63,674 bases of DNA from Chloroflexota bacterium (GTDB taxonomy: Bacteria; Chloroflexota; Limnocylindria; Limnocylindrales; CSP1-4), in the NCBI GenBank assembly GCA_021783095.1, contig JAJXUG010000022.1, positions 1 through 63,674 on the forward strand, read 5' to 3'. The translations under genes and the position numbers were made by a program. Of this stretch, positions 8,551 through 17,296 are shown in pieces. The notes beneath the pieces were generated by a model. It had not been told where the DNA came from and searched no databases. It saw only the letters and a list, made by a program, of their open reading frames with translations. Within the stretch, counting starts at the first letter, position 1. Each line of letters starts with the position of its first letter.

Positions 8551-9954
8551 CTAGTTGGGCCAGGCCGGGTCGCCGGCAGCCTTCGCCAGCGTTGTCCGCC
8601 CGGTGTCGATGTTCTTCAGCATGTCCGCCGCCGTCTTCTGGCCGGTGAACATGTTGACCATCCACTTGCCCAGGTCCATCCACTGCGGATTGACGTAGTT
8701 CACCGCGTCCTGGAGGACGAGGGTCTTCGCCTGTGTGTAGGTGGTGAAGAACGCGGACTGGCTGGCATCCCACTTCGGGGTGACGCCCGTGAACGGGAGC
8801 GTCTCGAAGTCGGGCGTGTTGTTGATCAGCCACTGCAGGTTGTCCGGCTGCATCATGAAGTCGAGCCACTGCTTCGCCTCGGCGACGTGCTGGCTCTTGC
8901 TGGACACCATCCAGGTCGGGCCGGCCGGGTGGGTCGGCTGGAGCTGGTTGTCCAGGATCGGGATGGGGAAGTAGCCGAAGCTGGTGGCCTGCAGGTTCGG
9001 GTAGGCGGCGGCGATCTGCGAGCCGCGGGACAGCTCGGACAGGGTCATCCCGAAGGTGCCGCTCGCCATCGCCTTGGAGGTGTCGGCTTCCTTGGCGGAC
9101 AGCGCGTCCTTGCCGAAGTAGCCCTTCTGGTAGAGGTCGTTGATCTGCGTCAGCGCCTTCTCCATCGTCGCGTCACCGGCGAAGGTCGCCTGATTCGCGT
9201 TGAGCTTGGCGATCACGCCGGGCTCCAGCGCCTCGACCTGCGCCCCGACCTCGGGGAACCACAGCACGTGGTGCCAGCCGTCGGACACGGGCTCGTAGAT
9301 CGGCGTGATGCCGTTGGTCTTGAGCGTCTCGGCCGCGGTCTCGAAGTCCGCGAAGGTCTTGGGGACGGCGATGTTGTACTTCGCGAACAGGTCCTTGTTG
9401 TAGACCATGACCCAGTAGTTGGCCGCCACGACGTCCCAGACCTCGGCGCCGTAGAGCTTGCCGTCGAGGGACGACTGGTCGGCGACGACCGGATCGAGCC
9501 GGCTCACCCACGACTCGCTGGTCAGGTCGACTGCGTTGTTGGCCGCGTCGTACTGGAGCTTCATGTCCGACTTCCCGGCCTGGCCGAGGAAGAGGTCGAT
9601 GCCCTGACCGGAGTTGAGCTTGGTCTTGAGGACGTCGAAGTACTGGGCGGACGGGATGATCTGGAAGTCGAGGTGGATGCCGGTCTGCTCCTCGAACCTG
9701 CCTGCGAGGACCTGCTCAGAGGACTTGATCCAGTCCTGGCTGGCCAGCACCTCGAGGGTGACGTTCGACTTGCTCGGCGCGGCGCTCGCGGACGCCGAGG
9801 GCGCCGTGGTGGCGGCTACGGTGGCCGCCGCGACGGACGGAGGAGTGGACGGCGCCGTGACTGATGCCGGCACGCTCGCCGCCGGGGAGGAGCATCCTGC
9901 GACGAGCGCGCCGACCATCAGCGTGGAGAGAGCAGACCTCTGCAATTTGCCCAA
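8551..9954 (-). CDS. Extracellular sugar-binding lipoprotein (ABC transporter)
   Basis: A family 1-type extracellular solute-binding protein of 467 residues. The N-terminus is a lipoprotein signal (LMVGALVAGCSS) with the lipobox Cys, followed by an Ala/Ser/Pro/Thr linker of roughly 40 residues. The mature part begins NVTLEVLASQDWIKSSEQVL and shows the usual two-lobe pattern, including the sugar-binding W..GAEVWDV segment. It is anchored outside the membrane and feeds sugar to the two permeases. I take TTG at 9952-9954 as start, because the signal peptide follows directly and an AAAGGCGG lies upstream; an ATG at 10101 would add 49 unlikely residues spanning the promoter. It is the first gene of the operon. 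Confidence 0.87.
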   Translation of the reverse strand: MGKLQRSALSTLMVGALVAGCSSPAASVPASVTAPSTPPSVAAATVAATTAPSASASAAPSKSNVTLEVLASQDWIKSSEQVLAGRFEEQTGIHLDFQIIPSAQYFDVLKTKLNSGQGIDLFLGQAGKSDMKLQYDAANNAVDLTSESWVSRLDPVVADQSSLDGKLYGAEVWDVVAANYWVMVYNKDLFAKYNIAVPKTFADFETAAETLKTNGITPIYEPVSDGWHHVLWFPEVGAQVEALEPGVIAKLNANQATFAGDATMEKALTQINDLYQKGYFGKDALSAKEADTSKAMASGTFGMTLSELSRGSQIAAAYPNLQATSFGYFPIPILDNQLQPTHPAGPTWMVSSKSQHVAEAKQWLDFMMQPDNLQWLINNTPDFETLPFTGVTPKWDASQSAFFTTYTQAKTLVLQDAVNYVNPQWMDLGKWMVNMFTGQKTAADMLKNIDTGRTTLAKAAGDPAWPN

Positions 9955-10092
9955 GGAGACTGCCGCCTTTCGAACGAGGGTGAGGTGACCTGCAGGCGGG
10001 CCGGTCTGGCCGACCACCGACTCAGCTGCTCGATAGGTCCACCTCCTCGATTGCCCTCGGAGCGCGCATCTCGTCTCGGGCGAAATCATTGC

Positions 10093-10132
10093 CGGTATCA
10101 TTACCGCTACGCCAGTTTACCGCGTCGGTCAA
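10093..10132 (-). promoter_or_regulatory. Promoter and LacI-type operator of the GH31/sugar operon
   Basis: On the minus strand TTGACC (10127-10132) is followed by 17 bp and TAGCGG (10104-10109). Overlapping the -10 box is the inverted repeat CGGTATCATTACCG (10093-10106). The unit CGGYAATGAT occurs twice in tandem at a 12-bp step on the minus strand (about 10083-10106). A repressor bound here would block RNA polymerase. The remainder of the 519-bp gap 9955-10473 shows nothing I recognise. Confidence 0.5.
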
Positions 10133-10473
10133 GGGGCTGGCAGACCATTTCGCCACCATGGCTCCGGCGCTCGTCGCGGGTCCTCTGGTCCACTGGCTCA
10201 GGGCATCCCCAGGGGAGCGGCTTCCGGTGCGACGATCACTCCGGCGCCGACCATGCGGCGCTGCCGGAGTGGATCATGGCCTTCGGTGGAGGCGTCGTTC
10301 CCGCGAGCCCGGGCGCGAGCCTCAAGAGGCATGCGGGGGCGCAGGGCGAGCCGGTTGTCAGGCCCGCGCAATGGCGATCACACGTTTCGCAATGGACCCG
10401 CCTACGTGAGGGCGACTGAGAATGGCGGAGAATCAGGGGAATCGCGACCGCCCCATCTGACGAGGAATGACGC

Positions 10474-11736
10474 GTGGCTGCTGGCCTCCTCGAGGTGTTC
10501 GAGGCATCCGTGCCCCAGGACCTCCTCCTCGACGCTGACCCGGAGCTCCGGGCCTTCTACGAGGGACCGACCGTCAAGCGCGTGGACGGGCTCTTCGCGC
10601 ACTGGTTCGGCGTCTCCACGGGGGCCTCGGCGGCCCGGATCGTCCTCATCTCGGGCTGGGACTCTGAAGACGCCCTCCTGAGCTTCACCCGTGCCAACCG
10701 CCTCCCACGCCGGACGGGATCGATCGCCGAGATCGTCGCGCTCGGCGCCACCGAGCGGTGGGAGCTCCTGGACCAGGTCGTGAGCACGTTCGAGCCTGCC
10801 GCTGCGACCGTCCTGCGCCGCATTCGCGCACCCGTCCCGCGCGGCGAGCTGGAGACCGTGCTCGCGGAGCTCGCGGCTGCCCGAGTCGGGGACTTCGGGC
10901 GGCGGGACGTCGCGGTCTCCCAGGTGGCGACCCGACAGGCCGGGGACGTGACCGAGCTGCTGGTGCTGACTGCCTGGCGCGACGTTTCGGCCGTCACCGA
11001 CAGGCTCGACAGGGTGGCGAGCTGGTGGGAGGCGCTGGCACGCGAGCACCACCTCCCGGGCGTCAATGTCGAGACGTTCGCCCTTCGTCCGAGCGGCCTG
11101 CTCCGCCTGGCTCCGCGTGGCCCGGCCGTGGTCATCACCGACGATCGCGGGTTCATCGTGGATGCGACGCCGGCCGCCGTGGGCATGCTCGGCCGCTCCG
11201 TCTGGGACCTCTTCCAGCTGCGCTTCGATGACCTGCCGCGGGAGCTCGATGACGGGACTGCCCTCATCGCCAGGCCCGAGGGCGGATCGATCCACGTCCA
11301 CGTGCTCCGTGCGGCGAACATGCCGGCGCCGGGCCGCCATGCGGCACTCCTCACTCCGGCCTTCGAGCCGAGGCCGGACGCCGCGTCTGCGGAGGCGACG
11401 ATCGGTGGCGCCTATCGCCGCGGGCCGGCGGATCCGGGAAGCGGCGCGGCGCCCGCCCCCGGCCCAGGCGCCCCCCCCGGCCCCGGAGGAGGTAAGCCTG
11501 GCACCGGCGCCGCTGCCAGCCCCGAGCACGGGCTGACATCCCGTTCGGGGACCCGGGATCCGGCGCGCGCCGGGCGCACAGAACGGCCGGCAGGAGTGGC
11601 TGACGGCGCAACGATGAACGCCACGATCGAATCCCCCGCCCTCCCAGTGGATCGACAGGCGCAGTGGAGGGCCCGCGCGTCCCGAGCCGATGGCACGTCA
11701 GGCGGGGGAGGGGCGCCGTCTACGGGATCGGCATGA
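10474..11736 (+). CDS. Uncharacterised protein: two alpha-beta-barrel-like repeats, PAS-like segment, disordered tail
   Basis: I do not recognise a named family. The 420-residue frame begins with GTG at 10474 behind GAGGA at 6-nt spacing. Two stretches (about residues 5-75 and 130-205) share a pattern of VLISGW or LVLTAW strands with long amphipathic helices, reminiscent of antibiotic-biosynthesis-monooxygenase-like dimeric alpha-beta barrels. Next comes a PAS-like segment (PAVVITDDRGFIVDATPAAV, about 214-235). The last 120 residues are Pro/Gly/Ala-rich and probably disordered. The stop overlaps the start of the next small gene (ATGA), suggesting coupling. No partner reveals its role. The domain assignments are pattern impressions only. 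Confidence 0.6.
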   Translation: MAAGLLEVFEASVPQDLLLDADPELRAFYEGPTVKRVDGLFAHWFGVSTGASAARIVLISGWDSEDALLSFTRANRLPRRTGSIAEIVALGATERWELLDQVVSTFEPAAATVLRRIRAPVPRGELETVLAELAAARVGDFGRRDVAVSQVATRQAGDVTELLVLTAWRDVSAVTDRLDRVASWWEALAREHHLPGVNVETFALRPSGLLRLAPRGPAVVITDDRGFIVDATPAAVGMLGRSVWDLFQLRFDDLPRELDDGTALIARPEGGSIHVHVLRAANMPAPGRHAALLTPAFEPRPDAASAEATIGGAYRRGPADPGSGAAPAPGPGAPPGPGGGKPGTGAAASPEHGLTSRSGTRDPARAGRTERPAGVADGATMNATIESPALPVDRQAQWRARASRADGTSGGGGAPSTGSA

Positions 11737-11861
11737 TCGGGGCACTCGCGTACTTCTTCCAGTCCGCCGCGACCGGCCGCGACAGGGCGCTGGCCGCACC
11801 CAAGGCGGTCTTCTGGCCCGCCCTGCTGGTGTACAAGGTGCTCAAGCACCTCAACGGCTGA
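11733..11861 (+). CDS. Small single-span membrane protein
   Basis: A 42-residue product, MIGALAYFFQSA followed by KAVFWPALLVYKVLKHLNG. It resembles a family of tiny uncharacterised membrane proteins with a G-[LI]GALIYY.Q start and a WPA.LVY.[LV].K end. The ATG overlaps the stop of the upstream gene in an ATGA arrangement, so its translation is probably coupled. A longer GTG-initiated version from 11664 is possible, but the extra residues are charged and unlike the family. Confidence 0.6.
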   Translation: MIGALAYFFQSAATGRDRALAAPKAVFWPALLVYKVLKHLNG

Positions 11862-11896
11862 CAGCGGGCTGCGCGTCCCGGAGAGGACCGCCGATC

Positions 11897-12184
11897 ATGC
11901 GACCCACCCGGCGCGCGGTCCGCTCCGCGGCGGCCGCCATCGCGGGCGTGATGGCGCTCATCTACTTCGCCATCGGCCTCGGCTTCCTGGACATCGGCGC
12001 CTCCACTGGCGACACGACGTTCCGGTTCACCTTCGGCGCTGTCGCCGGGGGCGCCTTCCTGCTCGGCGCGATCCTGCTGGCGGGGTTCGATCGCCGCTGG
12101 GTCTGCGTTCTGGGCGTCGCCTTCCAGATCTTCGTCTCAAGCGGATGTCGTCGCGAGCCCAGCCCGTCCGAGTCCCGCCTCTAG
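11897..12184 (+). CDS. Membrane protein, probably C-terminally truncated
   Basis: The first 75 residues look like a real integral membrane protein: a basic start, an IAGVMALIYFAIGLGFL span, and a second hydrophobic region ending RRWVCVLGVAFQIFV. After that the sequence turns into CRREPSPSESRL and stops, with the TAG lying inside the 3' end of the convergent LacI gene. Proteins of this type normally continue with one or two more spans. I therefore read it as a gene cut off by a deletion or rearrangement at about 12140. Start ATG 11897 is the only good candidate. Confidence 0.55.
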   Translation: MRPTRRAVRSAAAAIAGVMALIYFAIGLGFLDIGASTGDTTFRFTFGAVAGGAFLLGAILLAGFDRRWVCVLGVAFQIFVSSGCRREPSPSESRL

Positions 12185-13263
12185 GCGAGTGGTTCCACGG
12201 GCACGCCATTGGCCGGCCTGACCCGCGTTCCGTAGCGGAGCGTGGACGCTCGGGCGGCGAGCTCGGGCATGAAGACGACCTGCTGGGATGCGGTCCGGCT
12301 GTCGCCCCCGGCCTGCATGGTCGCGGCGAGCAACTCCATCGCGCGGCGGCCCATCTGGTAGCTGGGCTGGTGGATCGACGACAGCGGGACCCCCGCGAGG
12401 GCTGCGAACGCGATGTCGTCGTAGCCAATCACGGCGACCTCATCGGGCACGCGGATCCCGGCCAGCGTCAGCGCCTGGAGGATCGCGAGCGCGAGCAGGT
12501 CGTTGGCGGCGAAGACGCCGTCGGGCCGCTCCCGACGGGGCATCGCCGCGATCTCGGACCCGACCCGCCGGCCCTCGTCGGCCGTCATCCGCGTCGTGGC
12601 GAGGTGTGACAGAGCCACGCCCGCCGCCTCGGCCGCCCGCCCGGCACCCACGAGCCGGTTCCGCACCTGCTCGAGCGTGACCGGCCCGCCCACGAAGGCG
12701 ATCCTGCGGCAGCCGACGTCGACGAGGTGCTGACCAGCGAGGCGACCACCCTCGATGTCGTCGACGGCGACCGAACTGAACCCGGGCGTGGTGGCGAGGC
12801 GATCGAGCAGGACGATGGGCGTGCCGCGGTCGCGGATCGCCTTGAGCTGCTTGACCGAGCCGCCGACCGGCGTGACCAGGAGGCCGTCCACGCGGCTCTG
12901 CTCGAAGCGGTCCAGGTACAGGCGCTCGCGATCGGCACGCTCGGCGCTCGTCGCGAGCAGCACCGCGAGGTCCATGCTGCCTGCGGCCTCCTCGACCCCG
13001 GCGGCGAGGTCGTTGAAGAACGGGTTGCGCGCGTCGAGCACGAGCAGGCCGACGGAGCCGCTCCGCCCACGGCTGAGCTGCCTGGCCGCCGCATTGGGGA
13101 CGTAGCCGAGTTCCGCGATGACCGCCTGGACTCTCGCGAGCGTCTCGGGCGCGACCTTGGCCGGGTTGTGGAGGACGTTCGAGACGGTTCCGGTCGCGAC
13201 CCCCGCCTGCTGCGCGACGTCGCGCAGCAGCGGACCCCGCATCGGCCTGGCCTCGCTGGTCAT
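12181..13263 (-). CDS. LacI family regulator, divergent from the rhamnose operon
   Basis: A 360-residue LacI/GalR repressor with HTH LLRDVAQQAGVATGTVSNVL near the N-terminus and a full effector-binding domain (GYDDIAFAALAGVPLSSIHQP is the family's late signature). It is transcribed away from the rhamnose genes, and two palindromic LacI-type sites lie in the shared 433-bp gap. In Chloroflexota and Actinomycetota a LacI-type RhaR controls rhamnose genes, so this is the likely rhamnose-pathway regulator. I selected ATG 13261-13263, preceded by AGGAGG about 11 nt upstream. The upstream alternative at 13299 adds 12 residues of no family character. Confidence 0.88.
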   Translation of the reverse strand: MTSEARPMRGPLLRDVAQQAGVATGTVSNVLHNPAKVAPETLARVQAVIAELGYVPNAAARQLSRGRSGSVGLLVLDARNPFFNDLAAGVEEAAGSMDLAVLLATSAERADRERLYLDRFEQSRVDGLLVTPVGGSVKQLKAIRDRGTPIVLLDRLATTPGFSSVAVDDIEGGRLAGQHLVDVGCRRIAFVGGPVTLEQVRNRLVGAGRAAEAAGVALSHLATTRMTADEGRRVGSEIAAMPRRERPDGVFAANDLLALAILQALTLAGIRVPDEVAVIGYDDIAFAALAGVPLSSIHQPSYQMGRRAMELLAATMQAGGDSRTASQQVVFMPELAARASTLRYGTRVRPANGVPVEPLA

Positions 13264-13337
13264 GCCAGCAGTCCCCTCCTGTTCCCAGCTCCCCGGCACC
13301 CGCCTCGCAATTCTGGGGGATGGGTTCGCCCGGGGAG

Positions 13338-13364
13338 ATCATACGCGCGAAATGAACCGCTTCA
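13338..13364 (-). promoter_or_regulatory. Promoter with LacI operator for the rhamnose regulator gene
   Basis: On the minus strand TATGAT (13338-13343) is a good -10 box about 75 nt before the LacI start. The near-palindrome TGAACCGCTTCA (13353-13364, plus strand) lies between -10 and the weak -35, matching half-sites of the perfect operator at 13576. This suggests autorepression. Confidence 0.55.
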
Positions 13365-13541
13365 CACGGCGTGCGAGATGGTCGCCGCGCGAGGAGCTGA
13401 CGACGCGAATCGGGGGTACGCCTCCCGCCGACTGCAGCCAGGAGCGGCCGTGGTCGGCGAAGATGAGCGTGAATCTGCGCTGCGCGGCCGCCGGACGCGC
13501 CAGTCAGCGCGGCGTTGCGGGACGGTGCTGAAAGTTGCCCC

Positions 13542-13589
13542 TTGACGCCGAGGTCCGCAACCGTGCATCATGCGATTGAAGCGCTTCAA
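13542..13589 (+). promoter_or_regulatory. Rhamnose operon promoter with perfect LacI-type operator
   Basis: TTGACG (13542-13547), 18 bp, CATCAT (13566-13571), immediately followed by the perfect 14-bp palindrome TTGAAGCGCTTCAA (13576-13589). Its central CG and outer TTGAA/TTCAA arms are typical of LacI-family operators. The site would cover the transcription start. The leader to the first gene at 13697 is about 110 nt. Confidence 0.75.
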
Positions 13590-13696
13590 CCTGCGCTGGG
13601 AGGTGGCTGGCTCGTGGACGTGGCTGGTGGCGCTGGGACGGAGCTTGTCGCGCGCCGCACAACGTCCCATCGGGCCGCGCCCGCCAAGAGTGCTCG

Positions 13697-15214
13697 ATGA
13701 CGCCGCGACTCGAGCTCACCGGCATCTCGAAGCGCTTCGCGGCCACCGCCGCCCTGACCGACGTCGCCCTGCGGCTGCTCCCCGGCGAGATCCACGCCCT
13801 GGTGGGGGAGAACGGCGCCGGCAAGAGCACCCTCGTCAAGACGATCGCCGGCGTCCACCAGCCAGACGCCGGGGAGATCCGGCTCGACGGGGAGCGCATC
13901 ACCATCCCGAGTCCGGCCGCGGCCCGCGCCATGCGCATCGCGGTGGTCCACCAGGAGCCGCGGCTGTTCCCCGACCTCTCTGTCGCCGAGAACATCTTCC
14001 TCATCGCGCCCCCGACGGACCGCCTCCACACCATCGCGTGGAGGGAGATGCGCCGTCGGGCGGCAAACCTGTTCGAGCAGCTCGACGTCAAGATGGACGT
14101 GTCGGCGCCGGTCCGCGGGCTCTCCATGGCGGACCAGCAGCTGATCGAGATCGCCAAGGCGCTCTCGCTCGACGCGCGCGTGCTGATCCTCGACGAGCCC
14201 ACGGCCTCGCTCTCGACCCACGAGGTCGAGCGCCTGTTCACGATCGTGCGGCGCACGAAGGAGCGCGGCGTCGGGGTGCTGTTCGTCAGCCACCGGCTCG
14301 ACGAAGTGTTCGCGCTGTGCGACCGCGCCACGGTCTTCCGCGACGGGCGCCACGTCATCACCGCGCCGACCTCGGAGTTGACCACGGCCTCGCTCGTCCG
14401 CCACATGGTGGGCCGCGAGGTGTCGCTGTTCCCCAAGGAGGCGAGCACCCTCGGTGAGCCGCTGCTCGAGGTGCGCGGCCTCTCGGACGCGGCCGGCTTC
14501 CGCGACGTCTCGTTCACGGTCCGCGCCGGGGAGATCCTGGGCCTCGCGGGCCTGGTTGGCGCCGGGCGGACCGAGATCGCCAGGGTCCTGTTCGGCATCG
14601 AGTCGAGGACGGCCGGCGAGGTCTTGCTCGACGGCAAGCCGGTGAACTTCCGCTCGCCGTCCGAGGCCCTCCGCGCCGGCATCGCCTACGTGCCCGAGGA
14701 CCGCCACCAGGACGGCCTGGTCCTCGACTTCTCGATCGCCAACAACATCACACTGCCGATCCTGCCTCGCCTCTTCCCGCGCCTCCTCCTCCGGGCGCGG
14801 GTTGAGGACGAGGTGGCGAGAAGCTTCTCGGAGCCCCTGCGCGTGCGGGCGACCGGGGTTGGCCAGGCGGTCTCGGCGCTCTCCGGCGGCAACCAGCAGA
14901 AGGTGGTCATCGCCAAGTGGCTGGCCACCAAGCCCCGGGTGCTGATCCTCGACGAGCCGACGCGAGGCGTGGACATCGGCGCCAAGGTGGAGGTGCACCG
15001 CATCGTGTCCGAGCTCGCCGCGACGGGCCTCGCGATCGTCATGATCTCGTCCGACCTGCCCGAGGTCCTCGCGATGAGCGATCGGATCCTCGTGCTCCAC
15101 GAGGGCCGCGTCGCCGCCGAGATCGCCCGCTCCGACGCGTCGGAGGAGCGGGTCATGTTCGCCGCCACCGGGCAGGTCGAGGCGGCAGCCGCCGGGGCCG
15201 GGCATGGCGGCTAG
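13697..15214 (+). CDS. rhaT: Rhamnose ABC importer ATPase (tandem-domain, CUT2)
   Basis: A 505-residue CUT2 sugar-transport ATPase with two fused nucleotide-binding domains. The first carries Walker A GENGAGKST (about 37-45), signature LSMADQQ and Walker B VLILDEPTASLS. The second has the degenerate Walker A GAGRTE usual in this class, with LSGGNQQK and VLILDEPTRGVD. It energises the RhaPQ permeases encoded downstream. The rhamnose assignment comes from the operon, which contains mutarotase, kinase, isomerase and aldolase genes. The frame overlaps the next gene by 11 bp, consistent with coupled translation. Confidence 0.88.
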   Translation: MTPRLELTGISKRFAATAALTDVALRLLPGEIHALVGENGAGKSTLVKTIAGVHQPDAGEIRLDGERITIPSPAAARAMRIAVVHQEPRLFPDLSVAENIFLIAPPTDRLHTIAWREMRRRAANLFEQLDVKMDVSAPVRGLSMADQQLIEIAKALSLDARVLILDEPTASLSTHEVERLFTIVRRTKERGVGVLFVSHRLDEVFALCDRATVFRDGRHVITAPTSELTTASLVRHMVGREVSLFPKEASTLGEPLLEVRGLSDAAGFRDVSFTVRAGEILGLAGLVGAGRTEIARVLFGIESRTAGEVLLDGKPVNFRSPSEALRAGIAYVPEDRHQDGLVLDFSIANNITLPILPRLFPRLLLRARVEDEVARSFSEPLRVRATGVGQAVSALSGGNQQKVVIAKWLATKPRVLILDEPTRGVDIGAKVEVHRIVSELAATGLAIVMISSDLPEVLAMSDRILVLHEGRVAAEIARSDASEERVMFAATGQVEAAAAGAGHGG

Positions 15215-16232
15215 CGCGATGCCCAAGACGCAGGGCCAGCCCGGCATGCTCGGGCGCGTCACCGGCGCGCTGGGGCGCTCGCGCGAGCTGACCCTGGTCG
15301 CGCTGATCGTCCTCATGTGCGCGATCGTCTCGCTCGGCGCGCCGCAGTTCCTCTCGATCTCGAACCTCGACCAGGTCACCGCCATGGCGGCCATCTTCGC
15401 GATCGCCGGGATCGGCGAGGCGATGGTCGTGATGACCAAGAACATCGACCTCTCGGTGGAGTCGACGATCGGCCTGGTCGCGTTCCTCGTGGGCGTGACC
15501 CTGCGCCAGGGCGACCTGCCGGTGCCGGCGGCGTGGCTGCTCGGGATCGGCGTGGGCCTGCTCCTGGGCATGGTCAACGGCGCGGTGATCACGGTCTTCC
15601 GGATCCCCTCGATCGTGGTCACCCTGGGCACGCTGAGCATCTTCCGGGGGCTGGTGTTCATCATCGCCGGAGGCAAGGAGGTCAACCTCAGCGACCTCCC
15701 GGCGGGCTACGCGAACCTCGCCACCGACACCGTCCTCGGCGTGCCGGTGTTCGTGATCGTCGCGGTCGTGATCGTGGCGATCGTGGGGCTCCTGCTCTGG
15801 AAGACCCGCTTCGGGCGCCAGGTCTACGCGGTTGGCAGCAACGCCGAGGCGGCCGCGATCCTGGGCATCCGCTCGCGCCTCGTGACGTTCGCCGTGTTCT
15901 CCATCGCCGGCCTCCTGGGCGGGATCGCCGGCGTCATGTGGGGGATCTACTTCGGGACGATCTACGCGACGTCCGCGAGCGGCGTGGTGCTCCAGATCGT
16001 GGCGGCCGTGGTGGTCGGCGGCGTCTCGATCGCCGGCGGCACGGGCACCGTGGTGGGCGCTGCGCTCGGCGCGCTGTTCCTCGCCCTGATCAACAACGCG
16101 CTGCTGGTGCTCCAGCTGCCGCAGGAGCTGCTGCAGGCGATCTACGGCGCCGTGATCCTCGTGGCCGTCAGCGCTGACGCGCTCCTCAGCCGACGAAACA
16201 AGGGCCAGGCCGCCCAGGAGGCCGCGCGATGA
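15204..16232 (+). CDS. rhaP: Rhamnose ABC importer permease
   Basis: A 342-residue CUT2/ribose-type permease with about ten hydrophobic segments. The hallmark segment KNIDLSVESTIGLVAFLVG lies after the second span and a VALFLA-type C-terminal helix follows. It starts at ATG 15204 inside the end of the ATPase gene and overlaps the next permease by 4 bp (ATGA). It pairs with the RhaQ-like protein to form the membrane channel. Confidence 0.87.
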   Translation: MAASAMPKTQGQPGMLGRVTGALGRSRELTLVALIVLMCAIVSLGAPQFLSISNLDQVTAMAAIFAIAGIGEAMVVMTKNIDLSVESTIGLVAFLVGVTLRQGDLPVPAAWLLGIGVGLLLGMVNGAVITVFRIPSIVVTLGTLSIFRGLVFIIAGGKEVNLSDLPAGYANLATDTVLGVPVFVIVAVVIVAIVGLLLWKTRFGRQVYAVGSNAEAAAILGIRSRLVTFAVFSIAGLLGGIAGVMWGIYFGTIYATSASGVVLQIVAAVVVGGVSIAGGTGTVVGAALGALFLALINNALLVLQLPQELLQAIYGAVILVAVSADALLSRRNKGQAAQEAAR

Positions 16233-17272
16233 CGGCGCCCGCCGTGCGCAGCCGCCGCCTGCCGCTCGCCTCGCTCGCGCGCTGGGAGACGCTGCTCGTC
16301 ATCCTGCTCGTCGGCCTCCTGGTCGCGGGCACCCAGTTGTCCAGGTTCTTCCTGTCCGCCAACAACTTCGCGAACCTCACGAGCTCGGTGATGGAGGTCG
16401 CGATCATGGCCCTGCCCATGACCCTGATCATCATCACGGGCGACATCGACCTCTCGGTCGAGTCGATGGTCGGCCTCGCCGGGGCGGTCCTGGGCACGCT
16501 CATGCTGGCGGGCCTCCCGCTGCCCCTCGCCATCCCGATCGTCCTGATCGTCGGGGGCCTCGGCGGCTGGCTCAACGGGCTCCTGGTGACCCGGGCCGGG
16601 CTGCCGGCGCTGGTCGTCACGCTGGGCACCCTCGCGCTCTTCCGGGGCCTCGCGAACGTGATCCTCGGCCCGACGGTCATCAGCGTGTGGCCCGACTGGT
16701 TCACCGAGTTCGGCTTCGGGACCATTGCCAAGTCGCCCATCCCGTACACGCTGGTCGTGTTCGCGGTGCTCGCGGCCGTCTTCTGGCTCGTCACCCACGG
16801 CACGTGGCTGGGGCGGCAGGTCGTCGCCATCGGCAAGAGCAAGGACGCGGCGCGCTACTCGGGCGTCCCGGTGGCCTCGCTGCGCAACTGGCTGTTCATC
16901 CTGAGCGGCGTCGTGGCCGCCCTGGCCGGGATCATCCTAGCCGCCCGCTTCTCGTCGGCACGCAACGACAACGGGACGGGCATGACCCTGACCGTGGTCA
17001 CCGTCGTGCTCCTGGGCGGGGTCGACATCAACGGCGGCAAGGGCTCGATCCCGGGGGTCGTGCTGGCCGTCTTCGTGCTCGCCGTGCTGCAGAACGTGCT
17101 GCGGCTCGCCGGTGTCTCGAGCGAGTTCCAGGGCATCGCCGTCGGCCTGCTCCTGGTCTTCTCGGTCATCGTTCCCCAACTCGCTCGCCAAGCCAAGGCA
17201 GCGCTCGATCGGGCTCGAAGGGGTCGGCGCCCGCCGGCCGGCTCGATGGCTGCCGGCGAGATCAACGTCTAG
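16229..17272 (+). CDS. rhaQ: Rhamnose ABC importer permease, second subunit
   Basis: A 347-residue CUT2 permease paralogous to the preceding gene. The GDIDLSVESMVGLAGAVLG motif and LGTLALFRGLANV segment are the same landmarks in both. The ATG overlaps the previous stop (ATGA). The C-terminus after about residue 320 is a basic, Pro/Arg-rich tail beyond the last span. Confidence 0.87.
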   Translation: MTAPAVRSRRLPLASLARWETLLVILLVGLLVAGTQLSRFFLSANNFANLTSSVMEVAIMALPMTLIIITGDIDLSVESMVGLAGAVLGTLMLAGLPLPLAIPIVLIVGGLGGWLNGLLVTRAGLPALVVTLGTLALFRGLANVILGPTVISVWPDWFTEFGFGTIAKSPIPYTLVVFAVLAAVFWLVTHGTWLGRQVVAIGKSKDAARYSGVPVASLRNWLFILSGVVAALAGIILAARFSSARNDNGTGMTLTVVTVVLLGGVDINGGKGSIPGVVLAVFVLAVLQNVLRLAGVSSEFQGIAVGLLLVFSVIVPQLARQAKAALDRARRGRRPPAGSMAAGEINV

Positions 17273-17296
17273 CTCGTGAGGAGGACACGTAGTCAC

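Noticed and set aside
10402..11529. A 375-codon minus-strand frame over the unknown gene at 10474
   Set aside because: Composition is Arg/Gly/Asp/Glu-rich typical of antisense frames in GC-rich DNA; the plus strand has a ribosome site and alternating hydrophobic pattern.
12075..12100. tRNA T-loop like GGGTTCGATC
   Set aside because: It lies within the membrane protein coding frame and no cloverleaf surrounds it.
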